From Gongronella butleri (taxonomy: Eukaryota > Mucoromycota > Mucoromycetes > Mucorales > Cunninghamellaceae), in contig JAIWZP010000001.1 of assembly GCA_025201375.1 (NCBI GenBank), positions 1,474,501-1,538,500 on the forward strand: a stretch of DNA of 64,000 nucleotides. Direction: 5' to 3'. The position numbers were made by a program, and so were the translations under genes. The notes beneath the pieces are model-generated. The model did no database searches, was not told the DNA's origin, and saw only the letters and a list, made by a program, of their open reading frames with translations. This document shows positions 1 to 10,249 of the stretch, piece by piece. Every line of letters starts with the position of its first letter. Position 1 is the first letter of the stretch.

Positions 1-274
1 GCTTGTGTCGGGTTGGAAGCGTGGGTGCTGCGTGTGTCGAATGAGTCGTGGCGTGACCTTGTGGATGGGGACTGGCTTGGCTGCGATCGGTGTGTGGAGG
101 CAGAGGATTTTCGTGGCGGCGTCAATGGCCCATCCAGGCGTCTGTCTCAGCGCATTGAGGGCCAATTCGAGCCGGGCGTGCCAGGGAAACGTCGAGGTAT
201 ATCGTGGTGCGCCGAGGCTGGAGGCCGTGAGCAGGTCCACGTCGCCATAGGCGCGGTGTTGGTCCCCTCTTTCT
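1..274 (-). CDS. Possible exon of an unknown gene running off the left edge
   Basis: On the minus strand one frame stays open from about position 274 to the window edge, after a possible splice acceptor (TTAG at 275-278 read on the minus strand). The translation is compositionally ordinary, with no homopolymer runs, and includes the stretches GDVDLLTASSLGAPRY and HARLELALNALRQTPGW, unlike the poor-quality frames in the neighbouring repeats. I recognise no domain. Two overlapping plus-strand frames also stay open here, so the strand is not certain. It would be an internal or last exon, with the rest of the gene outside the window or upstream in repeat DNA. Confidence 0.3.
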
Positions 275-379
275 AAGCAAATCTGCAATAAAAATCGGGG
301 GCTGATCAAACTGTTTCCGAGGAAAGGGCGATCAAAGTCAAATTATAGAAAATGGAATTTATGTATTAGTTTTGGTCGT

Positions 380-770
380 ACGCTGGTGAAACTGGGTCCT
401 TCCGACAGAGAATCGAATTCTGCATCTATGATCATATCATAGAAGCACGCCGTCCTTTGTCTTGTTCATTTCCGAGAAAAACTGAAGATGAAATGTTTGA
501 TTGGGCGTTGAAAGTGTATAAATGTCGCGCATCGGCGTTGCTGGGCAGGGATAAATTGACACGCTTGGGTGTCTCTTGCTACTTGTAAAATTTTAGCGTA
601 ATTGAATAGCAACGTGGCGCACCAGAGATAAAATTGTGCATTTATGAGGAAATGTCGATTTTCTCGTCAACGGGCACGTCAACTCCCAGTTTTTACTTTT
701 GTTTTGAAAAGAGACACGCCAAAATGCCTATGTTCTAGCAAAGTTTCGTGCAACTGAGAGCACTCGATGG
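380..770 (+). repeat. Dispersed repeat family A, degenerate copy 1
   Basis: This AT-rich non-coding stretch resembles 1590-1965, 28965-29370 and 49200-49460 in the same orientation. Shared landmarks in order are a segment like 'gaaactgg(t/g)tc', a 'catc(g/a)ggcaa' region, 'gaaaatgtcgattttnt' and 'gaaaagagacacgcc'. Identity is low and interrupted, so this is an old copy. No coding frame spans it. Confidence 0.5.
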
Positions 771-869
771 TGCTCTATGTCGAATTGGAACTGCATTATT
801 TTCCACCGATTTTTGGAGGGGTACAGTCACGTATTTTTAATCAGTGAAGCTTATGTTCGCAGATCACCG

Positions 870-1490
870 CGACATTCAACCACATGGTAGAATGCATCCA
901 TTTACCGATGAACGTGCAACAAAACCCTGGGCTCCAATTGACTGGTTTTTGTGTAAAATGCAATTTGCTTTATATTTTCGCCACAAGGCTATCTCGACGA
1001 GTACTGGCCACAAATTCTCGAAACGCAGTTCACAAGAAAAAGCACGGTCTGTTTCATACGTGGACATCAATGATCACTTCAAAAAACGAGTTGCAGACAG
1101 AATCGATGCAAACAACCCGTTTGAGGGGTAATTTGGACGCGTGAAAAATCGCGTCAGACTTCAATTTAAGTGCGCCTGTTTCAAGCCAAATTCATGCACC
1201 TGGCGCCTCTTTTGCTAGTGAACGCGCCGACACGGCTCCAAGAACGCGCTTATGCGTGCCATTCGTCGGCAAAGGTTACTATAAAATCATGAATTGCTTG
1301 CCAACCAGCAGGTCAACCTTGATCCTTTTTGCCGTGTTTCGTGGGGTTTCCCTGCGCTGCCTCTTGTGTGCAAGTTTAGAGGTATACTGGAGACCCATTT
1401 TTTCGAATTTTGGTTTTGGAGCTCTGGGATGGACATTTTTTCGATTTGCGCTTGGCAAGCCATCCCGTTAGATGCTTTGTCCCCTGTTTT
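870..1490 (+). repeat. Dispersed repeat family B, copy 1 (about 620 bp)
   Basis: This segment is collinear with 26075-26700 and, in its right half, with 30260-30650. Shared landmarks in order include 'atacgtggacat', a 'tttttgc(c/a)tcncatttatgcac' region, 'gcctctcttgctantgg', 'ttgctcgccaacnagcaggt', 'tttcgtggtttctcc' and 'ttgagagctcgg'. All three copies point the same way. Short open frames occur but are not conserved between copies, so it is probably non-coding or a very old element. Confidence 0.6.
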
Positions 1491-1589
1491 TTATTAAATC
1501 TGGAAAAAAAATTCACAGGTCGACTAGACCGTTGTCGAGCAAATCACGATTAAAAATCTTGTTGAAAAAGTGGATTTTCTCTGTGAACT

Positions 1590-1965
1590 TTAGTCATCCA
1601 TCCGCGAAACTGGTCTCATTCGACAGAGATTGAAGGTCTGCTTTCAACATCAAAAGCATTGTGGGTCGTCCTGTAGGTTGCCAAGCAAATTGAATTTTAA
1701 AATTAAAGAAATGTTTGATCAATCTTTGCAAGCATGCAAGTGTCATCCATCGGGCAAGCAAATATTCTAGAAATGGAGCGTGAGCGCCTCTCTCCTTTCA
1801 GCGGTGCAAGTTTCAATGCGATCGAAGAAGGATTTGATAGGACAAATGTGTGATTTTGTGAAATGTTGAGATTTTGGATTCATCTGCACAATGTGCCAAT
1901 CATCTCTGGTTATGACCGTCTTGTTGTAAAGAGATGTGCCAAATAGGCTTATCAACTTGAAGCGT
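1590..1965 (+). repeat. Dispersed repeat family A, copy 2
   Basis: The segment matches 28965-29370 in order: 'ctggtctcattc', 'gtgggtcgtcct', 'gcatcaggcaa', 'agaaatgg', 'gtctctntttga' and 'ttttggattcatc'. Its right end (1880-1955) is repeated as the reverse complement at 6858-6955, around 'ggttatgaccgtcttgttgt'. An A/T homopolymer at about 1980-2000 follows. Confidence 0.6.
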
Positions 1966-2159
1966 GAGGGCCCACGACCAGTTTTTTTTTTTTTTTTTGT
2001 TCTGGGTAGCACGCCATTGGCGAAAAAATGATGTTGTTTCAGCGTGAGATTGAATGCTGACAATAAGTAAAACTTGCCGCTCATGATCAAGATTGCGCTC
2101 GTCGTCAGTGGGCACGCGACTGCACCGAGCAGGGGCTCGTCACATCGGTCAATCAGAGC

Positions 2160-2228
2160 GACCACGCAAGATGATGCATGAAAAAAAGGACCAATTGTAA
2201 CCCCGACCTGGCTATTGGTCGAGGGCTT
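2160..2228 (+). repeat. Short repeat shared with the RAD16-like inverted duplication
   Basis: About 65 bases, from 'accacgcaagatgatgcatg' through 'ggaccaattgtaacc' to 'attggtc', recur in the same orientation at 10238-10302, just upstream of the plus-strand RAD16-like gene. A diverged reverse-complement form sits at about 9115-9170, upstream of the minus-strand copy. It therefore looks like a piece of that gene's promoter region that has been dispersed. The bases between 2228 and 2680 hold nothing I recognise. Confidence 0.5.
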
Positions 2229-2680
2229 GTCAGTTCCAAAAGTGGAATGAGCTTGGCCTGGTTTGTCCAAAAAGAGAAAAAGCTCTAAATTCCATTGACT
2301 GATTGGGAATATTTGAAAAATACTATTTGGCCGAGCTCTTTGAGAACATTTTGAGTAATAAAATTCTTCGGTGCGGATAGCAATTCCCCCTTTCCCCAAA
2401 AAAAATAGCCAGCTTGGGTTCATCCATTTTTAGAAAGCCTAAATGGCACCTCCTTGAATATATGAGTGATCGACAGACCCAATGAAAAGTCGTTGGTACG
2501 CGATCGTCGCAGGAGCGCAGCAGATTTCCAAATCCGTCTTGACATCACCCCATTTGATTGTTGTAAACGTCACGGTGCACACTATATGCTCTCGATGATA
2601 CGCGTCAACATGCAAAGAATGCTGAGTGTGTACGTGCAACTGTTGTCAATACAGCGTAAAAGTCTTTTTATCTTTTTTTT

Positions 2681-2797
2681 CGCAAGGGATGACAACCATG
2701 ATTTGTAGTAAAAACATACGCGACCGACGGAAACAAAGAGATTCCTGCCTGCAGCTTGAGCGCACGCGACCCCTAAAAAAGGACAAGGATTTGCCTC

Positions 2798-2828
<31 letters not shown>

Positions 2829-3183
2829 CAAACCTGTTCCAATTCTCTTTGTTTTTTTTTTTTTTCGCAAGGGGTGACAACCATGATTCGCAGTAAAAAA
2901 CATACGCGACCGATGGAAACAAAAAGATTCCTGCTGGCAGCTTGAGCGTGCGCGACTCTTCTTTTTTTTCCTTCTTTCTTTACCAAACCTGTTTCAATTC
3001 TCTTTGTTTTTTTTTCGCAAGGGATGACAACCAAGATTCGCAGTAAAAACATACGCGATCGATGGACACAAAGAGATTCATTCATGCTAGGAGCTTGAGC
3101 GCACGCGACCCCTTAAAAACACAAGGATTTACTTCTTTTTTTTTTTTTTTTTTTTTTACCAAACCTGCTTCAATTCTCTTTGT

Positions 3184-3186
<3 letters not shown>
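2681..3186 (+). repeat. Three-unit tandem repeat, 150-185 bp per unit
   Basis: Units start at about 2681, 2866 and 3016, each with 'cgcaaggg(a/g)tgacaacca'. Each continues with 'gattcgcagtaaaaacatac', 'aaacaaagagattc', 'gcttgagcgcacgcgac', a T-tract, and ends 'accaaacctg(t/c)ttcaattctc'. The unit length varies mainly through the T-tract (about 8 to 25 bases). The array ends where the pyrimidine-rich leader of the following gene begins. Confidence 0.85.
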
Positions 3187-3214
<28 letters not shown>

Positions 3215-3357
3215 TTTTTTTTTTTTTTTTTTTTCCTATATATTAATCTTTTTTTTTTCAATCCTTTTCGTTTTCTCTTCCCATCCTTCTTTTCCAACTC
3301 TTTACCCATCCTCTTTTTTTGAATTCTTTTTTCTTCTTTTCATCCTTTTGTTCAAGT
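3187..3357 (+). promoter_or_regulatory. Pyrimidine-rich leader upstream of the unknown 1042-aa gene
   Basis: An almost pure C/T stretch, including a (CT)n run at 3184-3214 followed by a T-tract, lies directly before the start codon at 3358. Similar T-rich tracts precede the starts of YTP1, SNT2 and the bZIP gene, so this is probably a general feature of promoters and 5' untranslated regions here. The exact transcription start cannot be read. Confidence 0.4.
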
Positions 3358-6300
3358 ATGGCTGATCAAGTATATACGATGGTGCACAACAAGGTGGTCG
3401 AGCGCATGGGCGACTGTTCGTTGCCGACTGGCCAAGTCCAGCACGTCGTTGGAGCCCTTTTGACCGGCAATGCCACCGTGGAAGAGCATGAGACCTTCAT
3501 GAACGACAATTACCTTGTCAGTGACGCTATTATGGTGCGAATCTTGGGCCTGCAGCCTGCTCCCGACGTTGTGCCAGTGGGCCAGGTGTGCCATTATGTG
3601 CGCTGCTGGACGATTCCCTTTGACGTGGTGAATACAATCACGACAGACCTTAGCGCGCAAGTTCAAATTGAGGAGGTGGAAGACTGGATTGATCACCTTG
3701 CCTTGCGTAATGAGGACGATGAGCCGCTTGAGGCGAATGACGCGCTCCATTTTCGGTAAACTCTTTTTTTTTTTTTTTTTTGCCACGGCTGCGCGTGCTC
3801 AATGGAAATTTTTTTCTTTGTGTAGATATGTCGGCATGGTCAAGGGCCCACGCACTCCGCATGATCGTGTAGTGGAAGATGCGAATCAAGCTGGTGGGTT
3901 GTATGGCCACTTCTTGGCTGCCATTGGCCGCCTGGATCCCGCCGACCAGGCTCGCATCCAGTTCCAGGTGTTGGTGTTGCCCGGCACTTTTGAGGAGCAT
4001 CCCGCGGTTCCCCAGCCGCATGTCAGCTTGGATGACGTCCGCGAGCAAGTCATGATTGCGTATTTTGATCTGAACAAGCTCTTGAACCAGCAGCCTGGTG
4101 GATTTTATCAACATTTCGAGCCCTCGGCCGAGGATGTACATGCCCACAATGTGCTCTACCCGACGGGGCTTCATTGGCAGCTCAAGTTCCTCGGCGCAGT
4201 CCAAAACCCGGTCGTGACAAACAACGTGCAAGCTTGGCACAATCGCCTTTTGCACGACATGCAGCAAGATCAGGCGGTTGCGGCCGTCATTGCTCGCGTT
4301 CAAGACGGTCATCAGGGGCAGGAGTATATGCAAACGGTGCGCGAGCAAGCTACACCAAAAGTCAGCGTGTTCGGTCGCACGCTCTTGTGTGGTCTTGGCA
4401 GCGATTGTACCGAGGAAAGCGCTGAAGCCATGGCGCCTTTTTTTACCAATTTCTCGCGCGCTGGCTACGTGGCGGTGCAATCGTTTGGCCGGGCGTACAA
4501 TTTGGACCAAACCAGCGACCCAGAGGACAATGACGGCCTGGGTGATTTGATGTACCGCGATCCTTTCCAAATGGTGCCATTTTTGGATGTCTTTCCTTGG
4601 CCCAAATCGACCGTGGGTCTCGAGCTTGCTCTCAATCAAGTCACCGACTACTTGCAAACCGTCCAGCCCGTGGTCACAGTGGCATTCTCAAAGCAAGTCA
4701 CCTCAATGGCCAAGGCCGACTTTTTGCACTCTCATGGCTTGACCACCACCGATGCCATTCTGGACTCTGCAGGATTGCCATTCATCTGTCGCTATCCCGG
4801 CCAGGCGTGGGTGAATAACGCCGACAATGTGGAGATGCCCGCTGAGCATGCGACCATTGTGGTGCCGCATGTCCACCCCGGATACGCCAAGCACGGCGCC
4901 TATTCGCGCCACATGTTCCGCATCTACGATCTGCAGTGGAAGATCACCTTCCTCCTCGCGGAAATCGCGGCCAAGCTCATTCGCCTCCATCACCATTTCG
5001 AGCGGCACATCAGCAACTTTCAATTGTGTCAAGAAATCCTCTTCGAGGCAGCCAATGACAGGGCGCTGTCGGAGGCACACGAAGCTCTGCGGCAGGCGAA
5101 GGATGCGCACAGGGCATTCATGGTGCAGCGCCTGGCCCGCCAAGCACGCCGTACGCCTCTCACCGACACGCGATCGCACCAATTGGCGGCCATTGCTCGC
5201 GTCCAAGGCGCCCCACAAGCCCAAGGTGCACCAGGCAGCCCCGATCGCATCGCCCAAGCAAATGCCCTGTGGCGATTGAACTTGCCCCAGCTGCACATCC
5301 ATATTGGTCGAGACTTCCAGCAAATGTGGTTACAATGGGCGCTGCAGCTCGCTGAAGGCACCAACATGTACATGAGGTAAGGCCAAATGTCCATTTTTAA
5401 ACGTGTACCAGACTTGCTTGACACTTTTTTTTTTTTCATCTAGCTCCTTTCGACACGCAGGCATGGCCCATGAGCAGCACCCTGCCATGCACCTGCTTTT
5501 GCTCTTTGCACCAGATGATGCTGATGAGCAAAATTCGTGGCTGGACGATCCAGCACAGGTGCTTGCTGCGCGACAGCGATGGTCACGCCATGTCTTGTCG
5601 TTTTTGCCGCCCGACGTGTTCTCATTTCGCAATCAGCTTGAGCGAGGTGTTCGAAGCATGCAGCAGCGATATCCACACACCGCGGATGCACGTGTCTACG
5701 AGCCTTTGACTGTCATGGAGAACCGGCTCATTCGCATCACGGAGCGCGGCTGGGCCCGACTGATTTGGAACGACGAGGAAATGGAGACGGAGCGTACTTT
5801 GGGATTGCATTTCCCTCAACAGCTGTTTCCCTTGGCAACTTTCCCAAACGACACTGGAGACGGGCGCAAATTCCGTCTGCGCATCAAGGAAAATGGCTTT
5901 GGCGTCGACATGCTCAGCGGCAACCCAGTGCACAACGAGAACGACAATGATGTTTTGCTGACGCTCAGCAGCGCCATTGGCCGGACTTCTAATGCTGCTG
6001 AGGGCCAACACCTCCGTCGCATGCATCAAATCGAGTGGGAACGCCTCCACCCGCAGCAACAACCGCTCGATGCCGCCAATGCCATCCTTCTGGCTGCCGG
6101 TACTGGTGCGGTCCAATATCAGCCAGGTCTGCCTCTTGCCGTTTTCAATGCGCCGCATTCCGTCCAATTCCCGCCGCCGGAAGAAATTGATCCACCATCC
6201 AAAGCACCCTTCCGCGCCAGGACCAACCTTGTCACAAGAAACAATTTTGGCACTATTCGCGACGTCGATGGCATTGGTCTGTTGCGACTCTTTTTGGACA

Positions 6301-6623
6301 CTGAGTTTCCAGACGGCGGCACACTCCACACAGCAGACAATCGTTTGATTGGCCGTCTGGCCACCACGCGCCCTGCAGCCCAGCCCCTTTTCACGCTGTT
6401 CCGTGCCTTCTGCGTCAGATTCCCGTCTCACCCCTGGAGCGAATGGTGGATTGACAAGCTGGATCGGTTGCCGATACAAGGCGGCGATTTCCGTGCCAAC
6501 ATCGTGCACCTCCGCATCGTAGCGCAAGATGGCATTGAGAATTACCGTGATCGCGGCCCAGGTCAACTCAAGTGCATTATCATCACCTTTGGCGGTCCGG
6601 TCCCAGGGCGCCAACGCCAATGA
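3358..6623 (+). CDS. Unknown large protein, 1042 aa, three exons
   Basis: Exons 3358-3755, 3826-5376 and 5444-6623 join in frame to 1042 residues; both introns are short, GT-AG and T-rich. I do not recognise the family. There is no signal peptide or membrane segment. Visible landmarks are FPWPKSTVGLELALNQVTDY at about residues 440-460, followed by a conserved-looking core with VVTVAFSKQVTSMAKADF and TIVVPHVHPGYAKHG at about 480-560, a helical Gln/Ala-rich region near 640, and a C-terminal domain ending in IIITFGGPVPG. The spacing of an aliphatic VVTVAF strand and a later VPHVHPG motif faintly recalls uracil-DNA-glycosylase-like folds, but this is a guess. The clean frame over more than 3 kb and conserved splice sites show that it is a real gene. 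The nearest 5' DNA is tandem repeat and pyrimidine tract. Confidence 0.85.
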
Positions 6624-7139
6624 TGACGCGCGCTGTTTTTGTCGCCCCAAGCCCCCCCAACAACCATTCCCCGTGTTTTTCCCTTTTCCATTTGCCCATT
6701 AGGCTTTTTTTTCTATTTCTAGTCGTTTTTTTTCTTGATGAATATATAATAATAATAAAAGGACCAAGCACGTGCATTCAATTCAATGGCACATCATATC
6801 AATCTTTTCAAGGCAAATCCGTGATTTTAACACCTTGCATTAATAAGTAAGCGAATAAGCCTATTTGGCGCATCTCTTTACAACAAGACGGTCATAACCA
6901 GAGATCGGCACATTGTGCAGATGAATCCAAAATCTCAATATTTCACAAAATCACCACATCAGATAGAAAAAGGTGAAGGCTGAAAAATTCATTCTATCAG
7001 CCCGGACACCTTTCATACACCGCCATCGTGCGTGTTCGTCGAAAAAAACGCGCGGCGTGCATCCGGGTAACAAAAAAAAAAAAAAAAAAAAAGCGCGGAG
7101 CGACACGCTGAGCAAAAGAAGATCACGATTCAACTTTTT
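6624..7139. other. Intergenic, with an inverted fragment of repeat family A
   Basis: A T-rich 3' region contains 'ataataataaaa' at about 6746-6759, a plausible polyadenylation region. Positions 6858-6955 are the reverse complement of about 1860-1965 ('acaacaagacggtcataacc', 'cattgtgcagatgaatcc'). An A-tract at 7071-7092 precedes the arm of the large inverted duplication. I see no gene. Confidence 0.6.
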
Positions 7140-9175
7140 CTTTCCCTTGTTGGCTTGAAGCCAGTCTTGACAGAAGCATCACTCAAGACGCTTGCAATCG
7201 CATAATTTCCCTCGAAAGGAGATGATAATTAGCTAAAATGGAGTGAATGGTGTGCATCATTCTGGTCTCTGCCCTTGTTTTCTTGCAGAATCATGCCGTA
7301 TTGGCGCATGCAAGTGATATCGAGAAAGAAATTGGAGTAAAATGGTTGAAATGAAGTATTTATTGGCGGTGTGAGGTGGTCTTGGCGAGGCAGCGCATCA
7401 TGTGTTCAAGCAGCTGCGATTCCTTGATATCCTTCCACCAGCCAGCGTGACTAGGGAAAAAAAAGGCAAATGAGCTCGTCGTCATTGGTTCTCGCGACGC
7501 GTCGTGTCATTATTTTTGCGCTCTCTTTGTACACTTACTCCATGGGCTGATGGCCGCATTGCGGGCACTCGCGGCCACCATCCAAGTCCCAGTTGGGATG
7601 CTTGCACGGGCACCTTTTACAGTAAAAAAAGGTCCATGGATCTAGAACAAAAAAAAAAAAGAGAGAGAGACACGAGAGGATGAGTTTATACATGCGCGAG
7701 TGTTGTTCACACTGGGCCTCTTTGTGCTTACAGGCCTTGACAAATTTGACGAGCGAGTGCATCTCGTTTTTGCGTTCTTGAAGGGGTGTGTGCGTCAATG
7801 CCCATTTGTAAGTGCCATTAAGGGCAAACTAAGGGCAAAAAAAAAAAAGCGAGTTGAGGGGCAAAAAAAGCCAAATCCAGTCTTACTGTTGCGCGGGCCG
7901 GCATGCCCAAGTGGTCGTGTATGTGATTGCCCTCATCCAGAATGACACGGTGCCATTCTATTTTGTGCAAGATTGATGGCGGTTTTTCAATGTCAACCTG
8001 TGCGTACACGGAGACATGACCAACCGTGCTTTTGCTGTAGGCGCTTTCAAGTGCCTTATCTACAAAAAAAAAAAATCAGAGCTGTCTCGTGTTCCAATGA
8101 CGGTGGCGGATGCGAAAAGTAAATAGTTACACGTGGTGATGACAATATCATACGACTCCAATTCGGCGCGGGTGGATGCGCGATTGGCACCTGCAAAGAA
8201 AAAAAAAGCGCTTTTTCACGTAAATCGCTTGTTTCTGATGTTTTTGCCTCTCAATTGCTGTTTTACCTTGATACAAGTGGACTTTGACGTTGTTCACTGC
8301 AAGCTTTTCAATCTTACTGGACCACTGCTTGATGCCGGCGGCAGGGACCACGACAAGATTTGGCTTGGTATTATCGCTGAGCAGCAGTGTAATGGCCTGC
8401 ATCATCATGCCCATACCCATCTCGTCCTGAAAAAAGGGAAAAAAGAGACATCAATGTCGTGTGCACACACAGATGACTTCATTTCATCCAATTGAGATCT
8501 TACCGCCAACACACCGCCTTGGAACTAGAAAACAAAGAAAAGAGCCAAAAAAAAAAAAATGAGGCGTCGGACGCATAACATGCGCATTGACCGGGGCCGT
8601 CGGATTGACTTACGTCGGGATTCTTCTCCTGGCGCATCATCCAGGCAACATCCACGCGCTGAAAGGGGAGCAGGGGCACGGCAATGTAAGAGGGTTGCTC
8701 AATTGGCTCGACAGGCATATCCTTCTTTTCCTTGAGATCATCCCACATGGTTGCGAGCTCGGGGTGGTGCACAACCTGATTTAAAAAGAAAAAAATATCA
8801 AAAAGGGGCTCTTGTGTTCACTGAGTGCTTTACGAGTTCATTTAGGAGGAGCGGCGTCTCGTTCAGGCCATCCTCCTCGTCCGCGTCCGCAATTTTGCGG
8901 CGTTTGAGTGAGTCTTGCGGCTCATTGTCTTCGACTGCGCGCTTGCTGGGAGCTGGATCGTCGTCTTCGTTGTTTTGACCCTTTAGGATCGCTTGCTTAA
9001 ATATGGAAGTGGAGAGTTTCTTGGACATTGCGTCGGTGGGAAGTGGGAGAAGTAAAAAAAAAATGAGAAAAAGAGGGGAAAAGAGCGAGACCAAAAAAAA
9101 AAAAAATACGGTTTGCATGAAAGATCACTGGTCGGGGTTACAAAGGATTCCCGTACAAGATATTTATTTGCTAGG
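7140..9175 (-). repeat. Left arm of a large inverted duplication (RAD16-like)
   Basis: The whole segment is a diverged reverse-complement partner of about 10250-12180. The homology covers the promoter-proximal side, all nine exons with eight introns at equivalent places, and about 200 bases past the stop codon. The arms are separated by roughly 1.07 kb. Exons 2, 3, 6, 7 and 8 have identical lengths in both arms (162, 21, 173, 97 and 103 nt). Confidence 0.85.
7360..9028 (-). CDS. Truncated RAD16-like SNF2 protein, ATPase motifs degenerate (copy 1)
   Basis: Nine exons (9028-8834, 8775-8614, 8524-8504, 8426-8267, 8190-8131, 8059-7887, 7828-7732, 7641-7539, 7450-7360) give 353 residues with no internal stop. 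The N-terminus has an NLS-like Lys/Arg cluster. The SNF2 N-lobe follows: LLPFQRVDVAWMMRQEK, then DEMGMGMMMQAI where the Walker A Lys-Thr of GMGKT is replaced, then LDEGNH where SNF2 proteins have DEAH. The RAD16-type cysteine-rich insert (FYCKRCPCK...CPQCGH) keeps its cysteines. The protein stops shortly after that, so the RING and C-terminal helicase lobe of RAD16 are missing. RAD16 acts in global-genome nucleotide excision repair; this copy cannot be a normal ATPase. It is either a pseudo-enzyme or a young pseudogene. Confidence 0.8.
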
Positions 9176-10249
9176 CTTTGCCCATCTCGACGTTGCGCGT
9201 GCGTGACGCGACGAAAGACGTCGAACCCTCGCACGCATGTGGGGAGAAAGGCAGCGCGCGGATGCGTCGACCGTGACAATGCCGTGCATTAAGACATTGA
9301 CGACCGGCACGGCACTTAGGTACATCGATGCGATCCTTAACATTGCCGAATCCGGCACCAACTTCTAGCTCATCGCTCGCACAACCGCGACAATTGGGCC
9401 CGGCGGTCCGCAAATGCACAATTTTCACCAAAAAAAAAAAAGAAAAACCGGGTTGCTGCGCTAAAATTGACTCTGGAACAACCATCATAAAATCAAGAAT
9501 GCAATATGATACTGTAGCGTGTCGCTATCGCTTGCTCCTGCATCTTATCATAGCTTTTTTTTGAATGCACTTTGTCTAAAATACGATGAGAATTGAAAGA
9601 TACAAAGAAAAAGAAAAAGGGGAGAAAGAAAAAAAAGAAAAAAGTTCCACTTTCCATGATCCCCGTTGGGAAAGGGGCGTCCACATCTCCACAAGAAAAA
9701 TTTCGTACTGTAGTAGTGCCCAAAATGCCGATTTTTCGTAGTATCAAATGCTCAAAGCGAATTCCAAAAAAAAAAGGGACGGGGGCCAAAAAAAATCCAA
9801 AGCACGTCCAAGCAACACCTTTTGAAGAGAAATCAACTTTGACGCCAGAGTCAATTTTACTGCTACACGCCTACACGGCCGCAGCAACGCGCTACTACGT
9901 ACACTGCCCAAAAGCCAAAACGTACACAACATTTGCTTTTTTAAACTCCAAAGAGCGTGCTTTTCAGAATTTGCCGGCCTGCTGTGCCTCCAGAATTTTT
10001 TTTACAACCTGCTCGCTCGCCGATGAATAATACGTCACGGCCCAGCTCGTGTCAAGAGGCAAACGCGCGCAAAGGGCGCGCGAGCCAACGCGCTCGGAGC
10101 CACTGACGCGTAGTGGCGCGTCAATGGCGCACTTCAAAAAAAAAAGAAAAAAGAAATGATTTGACACACGACCAGATCTGATCCTGTACAAATAGCCAAG
10201 TGTCTGGGATACCCTTGGACAGGATGCTGGCCGGTACCACGCAAGATGA
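9176..10249. other. Spacer between the two RAD16-like arms
   Basis: This is A-rich and otherwise unremarkable DNA. A small repeat at about 9985-10030 ('tgctgtgcctccagaatttt', 'acaacctgctcgc') also occurs at 45286-45340. Two TACTGTA heptamers lie at 9510 and 9706. I see no convincing coding frame: the open frames present are Lys/Phe homopolymer artefacts. Confidence 0.5.

Noticed and set aside
2646..3322. Several 75-86 codon frames in both strands over the tandem repeat
   Set aside because: They consist of Lys or Phe runs from homopolymers and repeat with the tandem units; not genes.
3650..6650. Long minus-strand frames (335 and 342 codons) opposite the unknown 1042-aa gene
   Set aside because: They ignore the splice sites, are rich in His/Arg/Gln typical of antisense frames, and the plus-strand model has consistent exon phases.
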